Shown here piece by piece: positions 15,258 to 23,870 of a stretch of 64,000 nucleotides of DNA; positions within the stretch are counted from its first letter, which is position 1; every line of letters starts with the position of its first letter. Source of the stretch: Bacillaceae bacterium JMAK1 (GTDB taxonomy: Bacteria > Bacillota > Bacilli > Bacillales > Marinococcaceae). The notes under the pieces are model-generated. The model had not been told where the DNA came from. It ran no database searches and saw only the letters and a program-made list of their open reading frames with translations. The stretch is taken from contig JIBW01000003.1 in assembly GCA_012970285.1 (NCBI GenBank), positions 62,001 through 126,000 of the forward strand, read 5' to 3'. The position numbers and the translations under genes are program-made.

Positions 15258-17534
15258 TTAGGAGGAAGTTGTTGTTACTTGTTTTCGAGCGTGTTTAGCA
15301 GCATTCACCATTAATTTCAGTGCAGCAATGGTTTCTTCTTCTTTTCTCGTTTTTAGTCCACAGTCTGGATTCACCCAAAAACGTTCAACAGGCAATACTT
15401 TTAACGCGCGATTAAGAATGGTAGACATCTCTTCTTCAGAAGGGACACGTGGGCTATGAATGTCATACACACCGAGTCCAATACCTAGTTCATACGTATT
15501 CTCTTCAAACGTGGAAAGAATATCGCCTTGACTACGGGACGTTTCAATTGAGATAACATCCGCATCGAGTGCACGAATGGCATCAATAATATCCTGAAAC
15601 TCGCTATAGCACATATGCGTATGAATTTGCGTCGTATCTTGTACGTGGGAGGAGCTAAGTCGAAACGCATGTACAGCCCAATCCAAGTAGGTTTTCCAAT
15701 CTTGTTCTTTTAGAGGTAGGCCTTCGCGGAGTGCAGGTTCATCGATTTGTATCATCTCAATTCCTGCGCTCTCAAGAGCACTCACTTCTTCTTTAATTGC
15801 TTCAGCAATTTGAAAAGCGACTTGGTATTTTGGTAGGTCGTCTCGTTCAAATGACCAGTTTAAGATCGTGACAGGTCCAGTTAACATGCCCTTTACTGGT
15901 TTTGATGTTAAGGATTGCGCGTACACCGTTTCTTCTACAGTCATTGCTTCTTTAAAGCTGACATCTCCATAAATAATTGGTGGTTTTACGCCTCTTGAGC
16001 CGTACGATTGTACCCAAGCATTTTTCGTGAAAGCAAATCCTTCTAAGCGCTCCCCAAAAAATTCAACCATGTCATTACGCTCAAATTCCCCGTGAACGAG
16101 AACATCAAGGCCAATATCTTCTTGATGCTTAATCCATGTCGAAATATAGTCGTTAATTTGAGTTTTATAATCTTCTTCAGTTATTGAACCTTTTTTAACT
16201 TGTGCACGTAATCGTCGAACTTCTTTCGTTTGTGGAAAGGAGCCGATCGTTGTTGTGGGTAGAATTGGCAGATTCCATTTCTCAAGTTGCTTTGGGCGTC
16301 TTTCTTCATAAGAAGCTGTACGAGATACTTCTGAGAAAGGTGCAGTGTTCGGTTCTTGTTTGCGCCATCCAGTCGCTTCAATGTCTTTGAATAATTGTTG
16401 ATTCTCACGAAGGGCTGTATGGTCTGCTGATTGATCGGAATAAAGAAGTTCCTTTAGCGTGACAACTTCAATAAGCTTTTCATCGGCAAACGATAGTGCG
16501 CGTTTTAAAACAGGATCTAGTTCTGGTTCATTTTGTACGGTAACAGGCGTATGAAGCAAGCTTGAGGAAGGTTGAATCCAGAGCTTTTCAGGAGTCTTTA
16601 CGACTTGCTTAACTTGTTCTAGCAATGCAAGTTTATCGACGACTTTTGCTTTCCAGATGTTACGACCGTCGATCACTCCAGCAGCAAGAACTTTGTCCCC
16701 AGGGAATCCTTTTGTTTGAATGGCGTGTAAGTTCTTCCCACCGTCATGAACGAAGTCTAGCCCAATTCCTGCAACAGGAAGCTCGATGACTTGATCATAG
16801 TTTTCGACTGCATCAAAGTACGTTTGCACGATAATTTGCAAGTTGGGTACATCTTCATGCAACGTTTCATAAATGTCTTTGACGAACGTCATCTCTTCAT
16901 CGGTCACATTTGTTACGAGTGAAGGTTCATCAAGTTGTACCCATAAGACGCCTGCTTCTTCAAGCTCGCGTAAAATTTGACTGTATACAACCGTTAATTG
17001 TTTTAACCAGTCTTCTGTTTGTGATAAGTCGTAATGTTTCGCTAATTTCAGGAACGAGTAAGGACCAATTAATACAGGCTTACCTTCAATACCAAGCTCG
17101 TCTTTTGCTTCTTTATAAAGTGTTACCAAGCGATTCTCAGTAACGGTTGGTGTCGAATCTTGTAATTCAGGTACGATATAGTGATAATTCGTGTTATACC
17201 ATTTTGTCATTTCACAAGCAGGAGCCTCGGCATTTCCACGTGCCATGGCAAAATACGTATCGATTGAAACAGGGCCACCTGAATAGTCATATCGTTTAGG
17301 AATAAGCCCGAACATTACACTAGCATCTAGGATGTGATCGTAGTAGGTGAAATCACCAATCGGAATCACGTCAATGCCCGCTTTTTTCTGTTTACGCAGA
17401 TGATTCAGACGAATTTCTTTAAGTTGTGCATGTAGATCGTCTTCAGAAATTGTGTTTGACCAATACGCTTCTAATGCTTTTTTCCACTCTCTTTGCTCTC
17501 CAATTCTTGGATAACCTAATGACGAAGTTGTCAC
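15258..17534 (-). CDS. metE: Cobalamin-independent methionine synthase
   Basis: Transfers the methyl group of 5-methyltetrahydropteroyl-triglutamate to homocysteine, the last step of methionine synthesis. The 758 residues match the family (about 760). Zinc and homocysteine residues are seen in IHTHMCYSEF and NPDCGLKTR; both TIM-barrel halves are present, the second starting near ILPTTTIGSFPQTKEVR. RBS GGAGG precedes the ATG. The upstream gap to hemQ is only 118 bp and is partly the hemQ terminator, so there is no room for the SAM riboswitch usual at Bacillus metE. Confidence 0.97.
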   Translation of the reverse strand: MTTSSLGYPRIGEQREWKKALEAYWSNTISEDDLHAQLKEIRLNHLRKQKKAGIDVIPIGDFTYYDHILDASVMFGLIPKRYDYSGGPVSIDTYFAMARGNAEAPACEMTKWYNTNYHYIVPELQDSTPTVTENRLVTLYKEAKDELGIEGKPVLIGPYSFLKLAKHYDLSQTEDWLKQLTVVYSQILRELEEAGVLWVQLDEPSLVTNVTDEEMTFVKDIYETLHEDVPNLQIIVQTYFDAVENYDQVIELPVAGIGLDFVHDGGKNLHAIQTKGFPGDKVLAAGVIDGRNIWKAKVVDKLALLEQVKQVVKTPEKLWIQPSSSLLHTPVTVQNEPELDPVLKRALSFADEKLIEVVTLKELLYSDQSADHTALRENQQLFKDIEATGWRKQEPNTAPFSEVSRTASYEERRPKQLEKWNLPILPTTTIGSFPQTKEVRRLRAQVKKGSITEEDYKTQINDYISTWIKHQEDIGLDVLVHGEFERNDMVEFFGERLEGFAFTKNAWVQSYGSRGVKPPIIYGDVSFKEAMTVEETVYAQSLTSKPVKGMLTGPVTILNWSFERDDLPKYQVAFQIAEAIKEEVSALESAGIEMIQIDEPALREGLPLKEQDWKTYLDWAVHAFRLSSSHVQDTTQIHTHMCYSEFQDIIDAIRALDADVISIETSRSQGDILSTFEENTYELGIGLGVYDIHSPRVPSEEEMSTILNRALKVLPVERFWVNPDCGLKTRKEEETIAALKLMVNAAKHARKQVTTTSS

Positions 17535-17595
17535 AAGATCGGCCTCCTATCTTTATGTGAAATGTAAATGTTTCTTCCATTAAGGGTACTGCACT

Positions 17596-17645
17596 CTTGA
17601 AAAGAAATAAAGGATATTTTGTTGATTTCCACCAACAAAATATCC
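17596..17645 (-). terminator. Terminator of hemQ
   Basis: GGATATTTTGTTG and CAACAAAATATCC form a perfect 13-bp stem with an 8-base loop; the minus-strand continuation is TTTATTTCTTTT. Confidence 0.85.
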
Positions 17646-17652
17646 TAATGGT

Positions 17653-18402
17653 TTATTGAGCTTTGAAATAAAAGTCAACGTCTTCAAGTGTTAACACATT
17701 TCCAACGTAGAAAGATCCAAAATCAGCAAAGCGCGCCGATACTTCATCAAAGCGCATTTCATAGACGAGTTTCTTAAATTGAAGCACGTCGTGGGCAAAT
17801 AATGTTACGCCCCACTCCCAATCATCAAAACCTACAGAACCGGTAATGACTTGTTTTACTTTACCAGCGTACTTACGACCAACCATGCCGTGTGAGTACA
17901 TCATTTGTCCACGTTCTTTGGCTGGTGTCATGTACCAGTTATCATCGCCTTCGCGCTTTTTATCCATTGGGTAAAAGCAAATGTGCTCCCATTTCGGAAG
18001 AACAGGAAAAACACGTTCACGAATACCTGGATCGTCTAATGGATCGCCATCGCCACGATACATATACTTTCCAAGTTCTACAACTGAGACGTAAGAATAA
18101 GTCGGAATTGTAAATTCTGCAAAACGCGTTTGGTTAAACGCATTTTCAATTTCATTTAGTTCTTGCATTGTAGGACGAAGAAGCATAAACATAATGTCAG
18201 CCTTTTGACCAACAATGGAGTAAAGAGCATAGCTACCTTCTCCTCGTTCTTCATTATGCATCCAATCCTCAATCATTTCCTTAAATTCTGCTACGATTTG
18301 CCCGCGTTCGTCGGCAGGTACGCGCTTCCACGCTGCCCAATCGAAGGTACGAAAGTCGTGCAGACTATACCAACCATCAATAGTTTCTGCTGGTTCAGCC
18401 AT
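17653..18402 (-). CDS. hemQ: Coproheme decarboxylase HemQ (YwfI)
   Basis: Chlorite-dismutase-fold enzyme that converts coproheme III to heme b with hydrogen peroxide, the last step of the coproporphyrin-dependent heme pathway of Gram-positives. The 249 residues match the family. Tyr144 in FYPMDKKR is the catalytic radical tyrosine position and His171 in [10 protein letters not shown] is the proximal heme ligand. AAAGGAG lies upstream, and an extended -10 (TGC-TATGAT) is visible near 18443. The neighbouring pta gene of B. subtilis is absent here. Confidence 0.95.
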   Translation of the reverse strand: MAEPAETIDGWYSLHDFRTFDWAAWKRVPADERGQIVAEFKEMIEDWMHNEERGEGSYALYSIVGQKADIMFMLLRPTMQELNEIENAFNQTRFAEFTIPTYSYVSVVELGKYMYRGDGDPLDDPGIRERVFPVLPKWEHICFYPMDKKREGDDNWYMTPAKERGQMMYSHGMVGRKYAGKVKQVITGSVGFDDWEWGVTLFAHDVLQFKKLVYEMRFDEVSARFADFGSFYVGNVLTLEDVDFYFKAQ

Positions 18403-18502
18403 GAGACATGCTCCTTTCTCTTACACAATACAATCATTCTTCCTTATCATAGCATAAGCAATACCTAGATTTGAAATGCAGAGAAAAGGCGTCACAAAGC
18501 CG

Positions 18503-19255
18503 TCAAGAACGTTTCGTTAGGAACCTTTGGACAGCTTTTGTATGATCCTCTGTTTGTCCAGCTAAACGCTGTGCATGTACTTCTTTTTCAAGGATTTCAG
18601 GTAAAGAATGCTCATAACTTTCACGCATCGTGGACTTCATCAATCCAAAAGCTTCAAGTGGGGTTTCTGTTAGTTGTTTTGCTAGTTCTTCAGGAGAACC
18701 AATTTGGTTGATTAAGTTAATGCGATACGCTTCCTCAGCAGAAATCATCTGTCCGAGCCCAAGCTCTAATGCTTTTGCATAGCCGACAATACGTGGTAAG
18801 AAGTAAGAGGCACCAGCGTCTGGAACAAGTCCGATGTTGAGAAAGCTAAGCGCCATTTTTGCGTCGTACGCCGCAACACGGAAGTCACAAGCGAGCGCAA
18901 TGCTTAGCCCAGCACCGACAGCAATTCCATTGATGTGAGCAATAATCGGTTTTTGAATTTGCGTAATTGTAAGAATTAATCGGTTGTAAGTCTCTCGTAA
19001 CGAATCCCCATAATCGAATGCACTGCGATCGTTTAAAGAGGCACTTTTTAAATCTGCACCAGAACAAAAAGCATCACCTGCTCCTTGAAGAACAATGACA
19101 GATACGTCAGAGTCACGCTCCGCTTCTTTAAATGATTCGAAAAGTTCGTGATGCATGTCATCGTTTAAAGCATTTTTGACATTTGGACGATTTAAGGTGA
19201 TGGTTGCAATCTGATTGTTGACTTCGTAAAGAACCGTTTCTTGTTTCAGTACCAT
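18503..19255 (-). CDS. Enoyl-CoA hydratase/isomerase family protein
   Basis: Crotonase-fold enzyme, probably of fatty-acid or phenylacetate-type beta-oxidation. The 250 residues show oxyanion-hole motifs GAGDAFCSGADLKS (about 59-72) and GIAVGAGLSIALACDFR (about 104-120). The second catalytic region reads LVPDAGASYFLPRIVG, with Asp rather than Glu, a pattern shared with PaaG-type isomerases, so hydratase versus isomerase is open. A FadR-type operator overlaps its promoter (19302-19319), tying it to the fatty-acid degradation regulon. It is inserted where B. subtilis has pta. Confidence 0.87.
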   Translation of the reverse strand: MVLKQETVLYEVNNQIATITLNRPNVKNALNDDMHHELFESFKEAERDSDVSVIVLQGAGDAFCSGADLKSASLNDRSAFDYGDSLRETYNRLILTITQIQKPIIAHINGIAVGAGLSIALACDFRVAAYDAKMALSFLNIGLVPDAGASYFLPRIVGYAKALELGLGQMISAEEAYRINLINQIGSPEELAKQLTETPLEAFGLMKSTMRESYEHSLPEILEKEVHAQRLAGQTEDHTKAVQRFLTKRS

Positions 19256-19278
19256 AGAGAAACCTCCATTTTTTATGA

Positions 19279-19319
19279 ATTATACGTAGTGTATCATGAA
19301 ATGAATGATTATTCATTTT
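19279..19319 (-). promoter_or_regulatory. Promoter with FadR-type operator for the enoyl-CoA hydratase gene
   Basis: TGAATGATTATTCATTTT (19302-19319) matches the Bacillus FadR consensus TGAATGANTANTCATTCA except at the last two bases. On the minus strand a TATAAT lies at 19284-19279, 17 bp beyond, so the operator covers the -35 region, whose own hexamer is poor. Confidence 0.7.
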
Positions 19320-19321
19320 GC

Positions 19322-19352
19322 AAAAAGACCCGTACGCAATTACGCGCACGGG
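19322..19352 (-). terminator. Terminator of lipL
   Basis: On the minus strand ACCCGTGCGC pairs with GCGTACGGGT (one mismatch) and TTTTTG follows; it adjoins the lipL stop codon. Confidence 0.75.
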
Positions 19353-20183
19353 TTAGCTTTTGTAAAGAATCTTATCGTTTCGCTCGTAAACCATTTTAAG
19401 TCGTTTAGTAAAGCGATGCTGTTCATCGTCTGAAATCTTTTTGGGGTGTAACGTCTTGCCAAGCTTATGTAACGTGTGAATCAAACGGTTCTCCCCGTCT
19501 TGAACAGTTAACGGCTGTCCATAAAGTTCCGATAGAGAAGCCATCGTGGACGGCTCAATCGTCATCGTTTTTTCGTTGGATGTTTGTTCAGCTAACGAAT
19601 AGAACTGTTGAATTGTGGTGGCGCGCTCAGACCCACTGCCTGTAATGGCTAAGTAAATTTGAACAGCGGTTCCATTGCGTAATCGACGTTGGCTAATCCC
19701 TGCAAATTTCTTTCCTTGCATACTTAAATCATAATTTCCCGGGCAATAAGATCCGACAATTTCCTTAGCTTCTATAGGGTGGGGTGCGTCAGAATACATC
19801 TGTTGAATGAGGTTGAACATCAACTCGTAAGTCGGATCAATACTAAGCGATTTCTGGTCTTTAAAGATAAGTGAAATGTTTAAAACACCGGAATCGAGCA
19901 TAACTGCTAGCCCTCCAGAGTTACGAACAATGATCGCATATCCGGCTTTTTCAAGTTGTTCTTTCGCAAAAAAAACGTCTTGTAGTCGGGTGTCTTGAGT
20001 GCCAAGTACAATCGTCGGTTGATGGACCCATGTATGTACAATAGGCTCAGATTCTAATACACCGACCGCTTCACAAAAAGTATCATCATATGCAAATGAG
20101 GATAAGGCATTTTCATTCATACCGTTTTGAATTCGGTTCATATAACCCCATGCCTCATGTTTAATTTCAGTTAGTTCTGTCAT
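19353..20183 (-). CDS. lipL: Octanoyl-[GcvH]:E2 amidotransferase LipL (YwfL)
   Basis: Transfers octanoyl groups from GcvH to E2 subunits in Gram-positive lipoate biosynthesis. It belongs to the biotin/lipoate ligase fold. The catalytic cysteine is Cys147 in SYCPGNYDLS, followed by the conserved lysine in QGKKFAGISQRR; the RNSGGLAVMLD motif is present. The start at 20183 (276 residues) is preferred to 20201 because AGGAG lies 7 bases before it; the upstream ATG would place that RBS inside the coding region. Monocistronic, with its own terminator. Confidence 0.92.
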   Translation of the reverse strand: MTELTEIKHEAWGYMNRIQNGMNENALSSFAYDDTFCEAVGVLESEPIVHTWVHQPTIVLGTQDTRLQDVFFAKEQLEKAGYAIIVRNSGGLAVMLDSGVLNISLIFKDQKSLSIDPTYELMFNLIQQMYSDAPHPIEAKEIVGSYCPGNYDLSMQGKKFAGISQRRLRNGTAVQIYLAITGSGSERATTIQQFYSLAEQTSNEKTMTIEPSTMASLSELYGQPLTVQDGENRLIHTLHKLGKTLHPKKISDDEQHRFTKRLKMVYERNDKILYKS

Positions 20184-20238
20184 CGTTTTACTCCTATTCA
20201 TCAGGCAATAAACTCATGCAATTATAGCACACCTACGT

Positions 20239-20264
20239 GTTTATGATTATCGATTGAGAGGTAT
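20239..20264 (+). promoter_or_regulatory. Candidate sigma-B promoter
   Basis: GTTTAT (20239-20244), 14 bp, AGGTAT (20259-20264): one mismatch in each hexamer against the sigma-B pattern GTTTAA / GGGTAT. It lies 37 bp before the 76-aa membrane protein and Qnr-like pair. Confidence 0.5.
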
Positions 20265-20300
20265 AGAAAACAAAAGATATTCTTAATGGAGGCGTTACTT

Positions 20301-20531
20301 ATGAATCGAATGACAAAGCGAATTCTAGCAGTAGCACTCACAATCGTCATTGCCCAATTTGTAATCGTTGCTGGCTATCAAGCACTCGTCACAGGACAAG
20401 TGAACTGGATGTACATTTTCATTTCCACGCTAATTATGTTAGTACTAGTAGGAACAACGGCTATTGCAAACCGACGTTTGGAGATGATTCAAGAAGATGA
20501 AGAAAAGAGCACTGCAATCCCCAAAGATTAA
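20301..20531 (+). CDS. Small membrane protein, 76 aa
   Basis: No family recognised. Two hydrophobic segments (about 5-27 and 34-57) are followed by a charged tail NRRLEMIQEDEE. The ATG at 20301 has GGAGG 10 bases upstream; the frame from 20286 would start before that RBS. It overlaps the following pentapeptide-repeat gene by 35 bp in another frame, indicating translational coupling. A sigma-B-like promoter upstream suggests stress expression. Confidence 0.7.
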   Translation: MNRMTKRILAVALTIVIAQFVIVAGYQALVTGQVNWMYIFISTLIMLVLVGTTAIANRRLEMIQEDEEKSTAIPKD

Positions 20532-21135
20532 TGAACGACTTGAAGTTGCAACTCACTTAGAACGTGAAGAGCGATACGAACGCATTATCGTAAAAAAACA
20601 GACATTTGAGGAACAAGACTTACGCGATTGCCGGTTTGAATCGGTTGTTTTTGAACAATGCCTTTTCTTGGGAGCTTCGTTACGCTCAACGGAGTGGGTT
20701 GACTGTGAATTTCACAAATGTGACTTATCCAATGTTGACTTGACGCAAGTAATAATGCACCGCGTCAAGTTTTTTGAGTGCAAATTAAGCGGTGCTGCTT
20801 GCAATGATAGCTCGTATCTAGACGTTAGTTTCGAGCATACACAACTACCTTATAGTAATTTTAGCCACAGTAGATTAAAGCATGTACGTTTTCAGTCTTC
20901 TTTACTGGATCATGCAGATTTTGTAGAGGTAAATTGTTCAAATGTTGAATTTGATGATGTAAGTTTGAACGATGTGCAATTTACACACACAAGTTTAAAA
21001 GATATTGACTTAAGTACGTCAAGGTTTGACCATTTAACGGTCTCAGCGGAAGAGCTAATCGGTTGTACAATATCTGAAGATCAAGCCACTGCTTTCGTGC
21101 GAGCATTCGGCATGAAAGTAAAAGGGATTGACTAA
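20497..21135 (+). CDS. Pentapeptide-repeat protein, Qnr-like
   Basis: The 212 residues form a right-handed quadrilateral beta-helix of A(D/N)LXX-type repeats from about residue 30 to 180, for example CDLSNVDLT, YSNFSHSRL, LDHADFVEV and LKDIDLSTSRF. Length and the C-terminal cap (QATAFVRAFGMKV) resemble Qnr proteins, whose C-terminus reads similarly (YQASLLMERLGIAV); these dimerise and protect DNA gyrase from quinolones. Gyrase protection is an inference from this likeness. The ATG overlaps the upstream membrane gene; AAGATGAAG precedes it, a weak RBS. Confidence 0.8.
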   Translation: MKKRALQSPKINERLEVATHLEREERYERIIVKKQTFEEQDLRDCRFESVVFEQCLFLGASLRSTEWVDCEFHKCDLSNVDLTQVIMHRVKFFECKLSGAACNDSSYLDVSFEHTQLPYSNFSHSRLKHVRFQSSLLDHADFVEVNCSNVEFDDVSLNDVQFTHTSLKDIDLSTSRFDHLTVSAEELIGCTISEDQATAFVRAFGMKVKGID

Positions 21136-21245
21136 GAACGTACGTTCGATTACGATGGAAGTGTCTTAAGTTGCTTTTGTCCTCTTTTTAATAAACCGAC
21201 GAAACGGTATAATGAATGAAAACCTAAAGAAGGGCAGGATTTGAG

Positions 21246-22535
21246 ATGCAAGGCAATCAAATAATGCAAGAAGAGAAAGTATTCAAAGATCCTGTCCACC
21301 GCTATATCCATGTGCGTGATCAATTAATTTGGGATTTAATTGGAACGAAAGAGTTTCAACGCCTAAGAAGGATTCGGCAACTAGGCACGACGTTTTTAAC
21401 GTTTCATGGAGCAGAGCATACCCGATTTAATCATTCCCTCGGTGTTTATGAAATCATGCGTCGAATGGTCAACGTATTTGAGGGTCGTCAACATTGGAAC
21501 GATGAGAACCGACTTTTATGTTTAACGGCAGCACTTTTACATGATATTGGTCATGGACCATTCTCACATTCCTTTGAGAAAGTGTTTGATACGGATCATG
21601 AGGAATGGACACGAGCGATCATCATGGGGGATACAGAAGTCCATGCTGTACTAAAAAGAATGGGTGATCATTTTCCAAAAGAAGTATCAGAGGTCATTGA
21701 GAAAACACATCCGAACAAATTAGTCGTAAGCATGATTTCGAGTCAAATTGATGCGGATCGTATGGATTATCTTCAACGAGATGCTTTTTATACAGGTGTG
21801 AGTTACGGACACTTTGATATGGAACGTATTCTACGGGTGATGCGACCGACGGAAGATCAAGTCGTCATTAAACAGACAGGGATGCACGCAGTGGAAGATT
21901 ATATTATGAGCCGTTATCAAATGTACTGGCAAGTTTACTTTCACCCGGTTACACGTTCAGCAGAAGTGATCTTGAATAAGATTTTACGAAGGGCGAAAGT
22001 GCTTTATGTGGAAGGTTATGAGTTTACGCAACCCCCTCATCACTTTATTCCATTCTTTAATAATGATATGAACACCCAAGACTATTTGAAATTAGACGAG
22101 TCCATAATTTACTACTATTTTCAAGTCTGGGAAGATGAGCAAGATGTAATTCTTGCTGATTTATGTCGTCGCTTTTTACATAGAGACCTTTTTCAGTATG
22201 TCGAATTTGATCAGAATTTCATACTAAATGAATGGTCCGACTTACAAGAGCGGTTCCGCCGAATTGGACTCGATCCTGATTACTATCTAGTCATTGATTT
22301 TTCATCTGACTTGCCTTATGATTTTTATCGGCCTGGCGAAGAAGAAGAGCGGCTACCGATTCACCTTTTAAATCGCAATGGTAGGTTAAGAGAACTTTCA
22401 AGAGAATCCGATGTTGTTGAAGCTATTTCAGGGAAGAAAAGAACGGATCATAAATTATATTATCCAAAAGATGTTTTGAACGCCCCAGGTTTCTCTGAAG
22501 AAAAGCGGGCAATAATTAAGATTTTACAAGGTTGA
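21246..22535 (+). CDS. ywfO: HD-domain dNTPase-like protein YwfO
   Basis: HD-superfamily phosphohydrolase; B. subtilis YwfO is reported as a deoxynucleoside triphosphate triphosphohydrolase. The 429 residues are typical. The metal motif begins with His63 in HTRFNHSLGV, then His99-Asp100 in LLHDIGHGPFSH, and the later Asp in SSQIDADRMDYLQRD. AAGGGCAGG precedes the ATG; an in-frame ATG at 21264 is an alternative. It is followed by ywgA after 13 bp, the same order as B. subtilis. Confidence 0.92.
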   Translation: MQGNQIMQEEKVFKDPVHRYIHVRDQLIWDLIGTKEFQRLRRIRQLGTTFLTFHGAEHTRFNHSLGVYEIMRRMVNVFEGRQHWNDENRLLCLTAALLHDIGHGPFSHSFEKVFDTDHEEWTRAIIMGDTEVHAVLKRMGDHFPKEVSEVIEKTHPNKLVVSMISSQIDADRMDYLQRDAFYTGVSYGHFDMERILRVMRPTEDQVVIKQTGMHAVEDYIMSRYQMYWQVYFHPVTRSAEVILNKILRRAKVLYVEGYEFTQPPHHFIPFFNNDMNTQDYLKLDESIIYYYFQVWEDEQDVILADLCRRFLHRDLFQYVEFDQNFILNEWSDLQERFRRIGLDPDYYLVIDFSSDLPYDFYRPGEEEERLPIHLLNRNGRLRELSRESDVVEAISGKKRTDHKLYYPKDVLNAPGFSEEKRAIIKILQG

Positions 22536-22548
22536 GGAGGGTGCTTGC

Positions 22549-23076
22549 ATGTTGACGGAACATGTCCATATTATGTCGCTTTTAGGAACTGCTGAAGAAA
22601 TTGTCGGACGTAAGAAATTCCAGAAAGTCGTATACATAGGGAAACAACTTGGCATGCCGTTCCATGAAAAGTATGGTTTTCATATGTATGGACCGTATTC
22701 AGAGGAACTAACGATACGACTCGATGAGTTGAAGCAATTTGGCTTCATACGTGAAACCCATGAGGAATGCTCAGGGTATAGCCAATATCGCTATGAATTG
22801 GCAGAATCGGGGAGAGAATATTTAACAAAAACGACGCGTTCTTGGACGTGTCATGATGAGAAAGTAGTCGTTGACGAGCTCAACGCTTGTACGTCGAAGT
22901 TCTTAGAGTTAATGGCGACGATTCTTTACTTGCAACCGGCTAGTAAAGAAGAGGTCATTGAGCGGGTAGCGACACTTAAGAAAACCCAAAATTATTCACT
23001 TGCAGATATTGATGAGGCATATGCTTTAATTGATCATTGGAAGCAATCAATCGCTAAAGCAACACTTACTCATTAG
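22549..23076 (+). CDS. ywgA: YwgA family protein
   Basis: Conserved Bacillus protein of unknown function, 175 residues. The N-terminal part, GRKKFQKVVYIGKQLGMPFHEKYGFHMYGPYSEEL, has the look of a winged-helix or toxin-antitoxin-associated (SocA/Panacea-like) fold, but that is inference. It is cotranscribed with ywfO and closed by a strong terminator. Confidence 0.87.
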   Translation: MLTEHVHIMSLLGTAEEIVGRKKFQKVVYIGKQLGMPFHEKYGFHMYGPYSEELTIRLDELKQFGFIRETHEECSGYSQYRYELAESGREYLTKTTRSWTCHDEKVVVDELNACTSKFLELMATILYLQPASKEEVIERVATLKKTQNYSLADIDEAYALIDHWKQSIAKATLTH

Positions 23077-23101
23077 CCGGATGATCTCATCCGGTTTTTT
23101 T
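23077..23101 (+). terminator. Terminator of ywfO-ywgA
   Basis: CCGGATGA / TCATCCGG stem with a minimal loop, followed by seven T. Confidence 0.87.
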
Positions 23102-23181
23102 GTTTAGGACTCGAAACTGTTTAGATCCCCAAGGCTTGTGATACACTGTAAGAAGTGTATTGGTGGAAAAGGAGTGATCAC

Positions 23182-23727
23182 ATGGACTTATTTAATAAAA
23201 ACACTGGGAAGAAGCAAGGCTCAGGTTTTAATATTCTAAGTGGAGATTCCACGGACGGTCATGGCGGTTTTGGTGTTGGTTCTCTTAGTTTAGACAACCT
23301 CACACCTGTTATTATCGATCCAGTCGAAGAGCGTGTCTTTATTGATATGGGTGCCATTCATGCACGTTCAGAAATTGAGAAAAAAGTGAAGCTGCTCGAC
23401 CAGCTCGAAGAGCTAAATGATCCGAAGCTTTATTGGATGGTTTGGGTGACGACTGCTCATACAGATCAAGGATCGCCTAAGTACTTTGGAATTGGCGCTT
23501 GCCGCTTTTATCGTGAAGAAGAAGCACCTGAAGGTAGTCGCTTTAAACGAGGATTTAAAAGCATGCCAGAACATGTGAACAACATGGACAAGGCGTTAAA
23601 AGGCCGGATTATCGTTAAAGACATGGACGATAAAAGCGTCTATATGCTAAGAGAGTATTTAAAAGGTTTCAGTGAAGATTATTGGAATCATTCAAGTTCA
23701 GAACTCCGTTCAGCACTCGGTGAATAA
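23182..23727 (+). CDS. ywhD: YwhD family protein
   Basis: Conserved Bacillus protein of unknown function, 181 residues from the ATG at 23182, which has AAAGGAG at the right distance; an ORF opening at 23155 is rejected for lack of an RBS. Family features include GSGFNILSGDSTDGHGGFGVGSLSLDN near the N-terminus and DPKLYWMVWVT in the middle. Its position next to pbpG (ywhE) matches B. subtilis except for the inserted acylase gene. Confidence 0.88.
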   Translation: MDLFNKNTGKKQGSGFNILSGDSTDGHGGFGVGSLSLDNLTPVIIDPVEERVFIDMGAIHARSEIEKKVKLLDQLEELNDPKLYWMVWVTTAHTDQGSPKYFGIGACRFYREEEAPEGSRFKRGFKSMPEHVNNMDKALKGRIIVKDMDDKSVYMLREYLKGFSEDYWNHSSSELRSALGE

Positions 23728-23811
23728 TGAACGATTTGTGAACAAGAATTGTCAATGGTTGTACTTTTATTAGATAATGTGTAGGCTGAATGTAAACCTT
23801 ATTATAAGGCT

Positions 23812-23868
23812 AAGACACTAAAGTGCGCAGAGGTATGCAGAACCTCTGCGCGTTTTAGTGTCTTTTTT
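23812..23868. terminator. Long bidirectional terminator between ywhD and penicillin acylase
   Basis: AAGACACTAAA, then GCGCAGAGGT, pair with ACCTCTGCGC, then TTTAGTGTCTT, giving over 20 bp of stem with a short internal loop. T-runs follow on both strands' ends. Confidence 0.9.
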
Positions 23869-23870
23869 CG

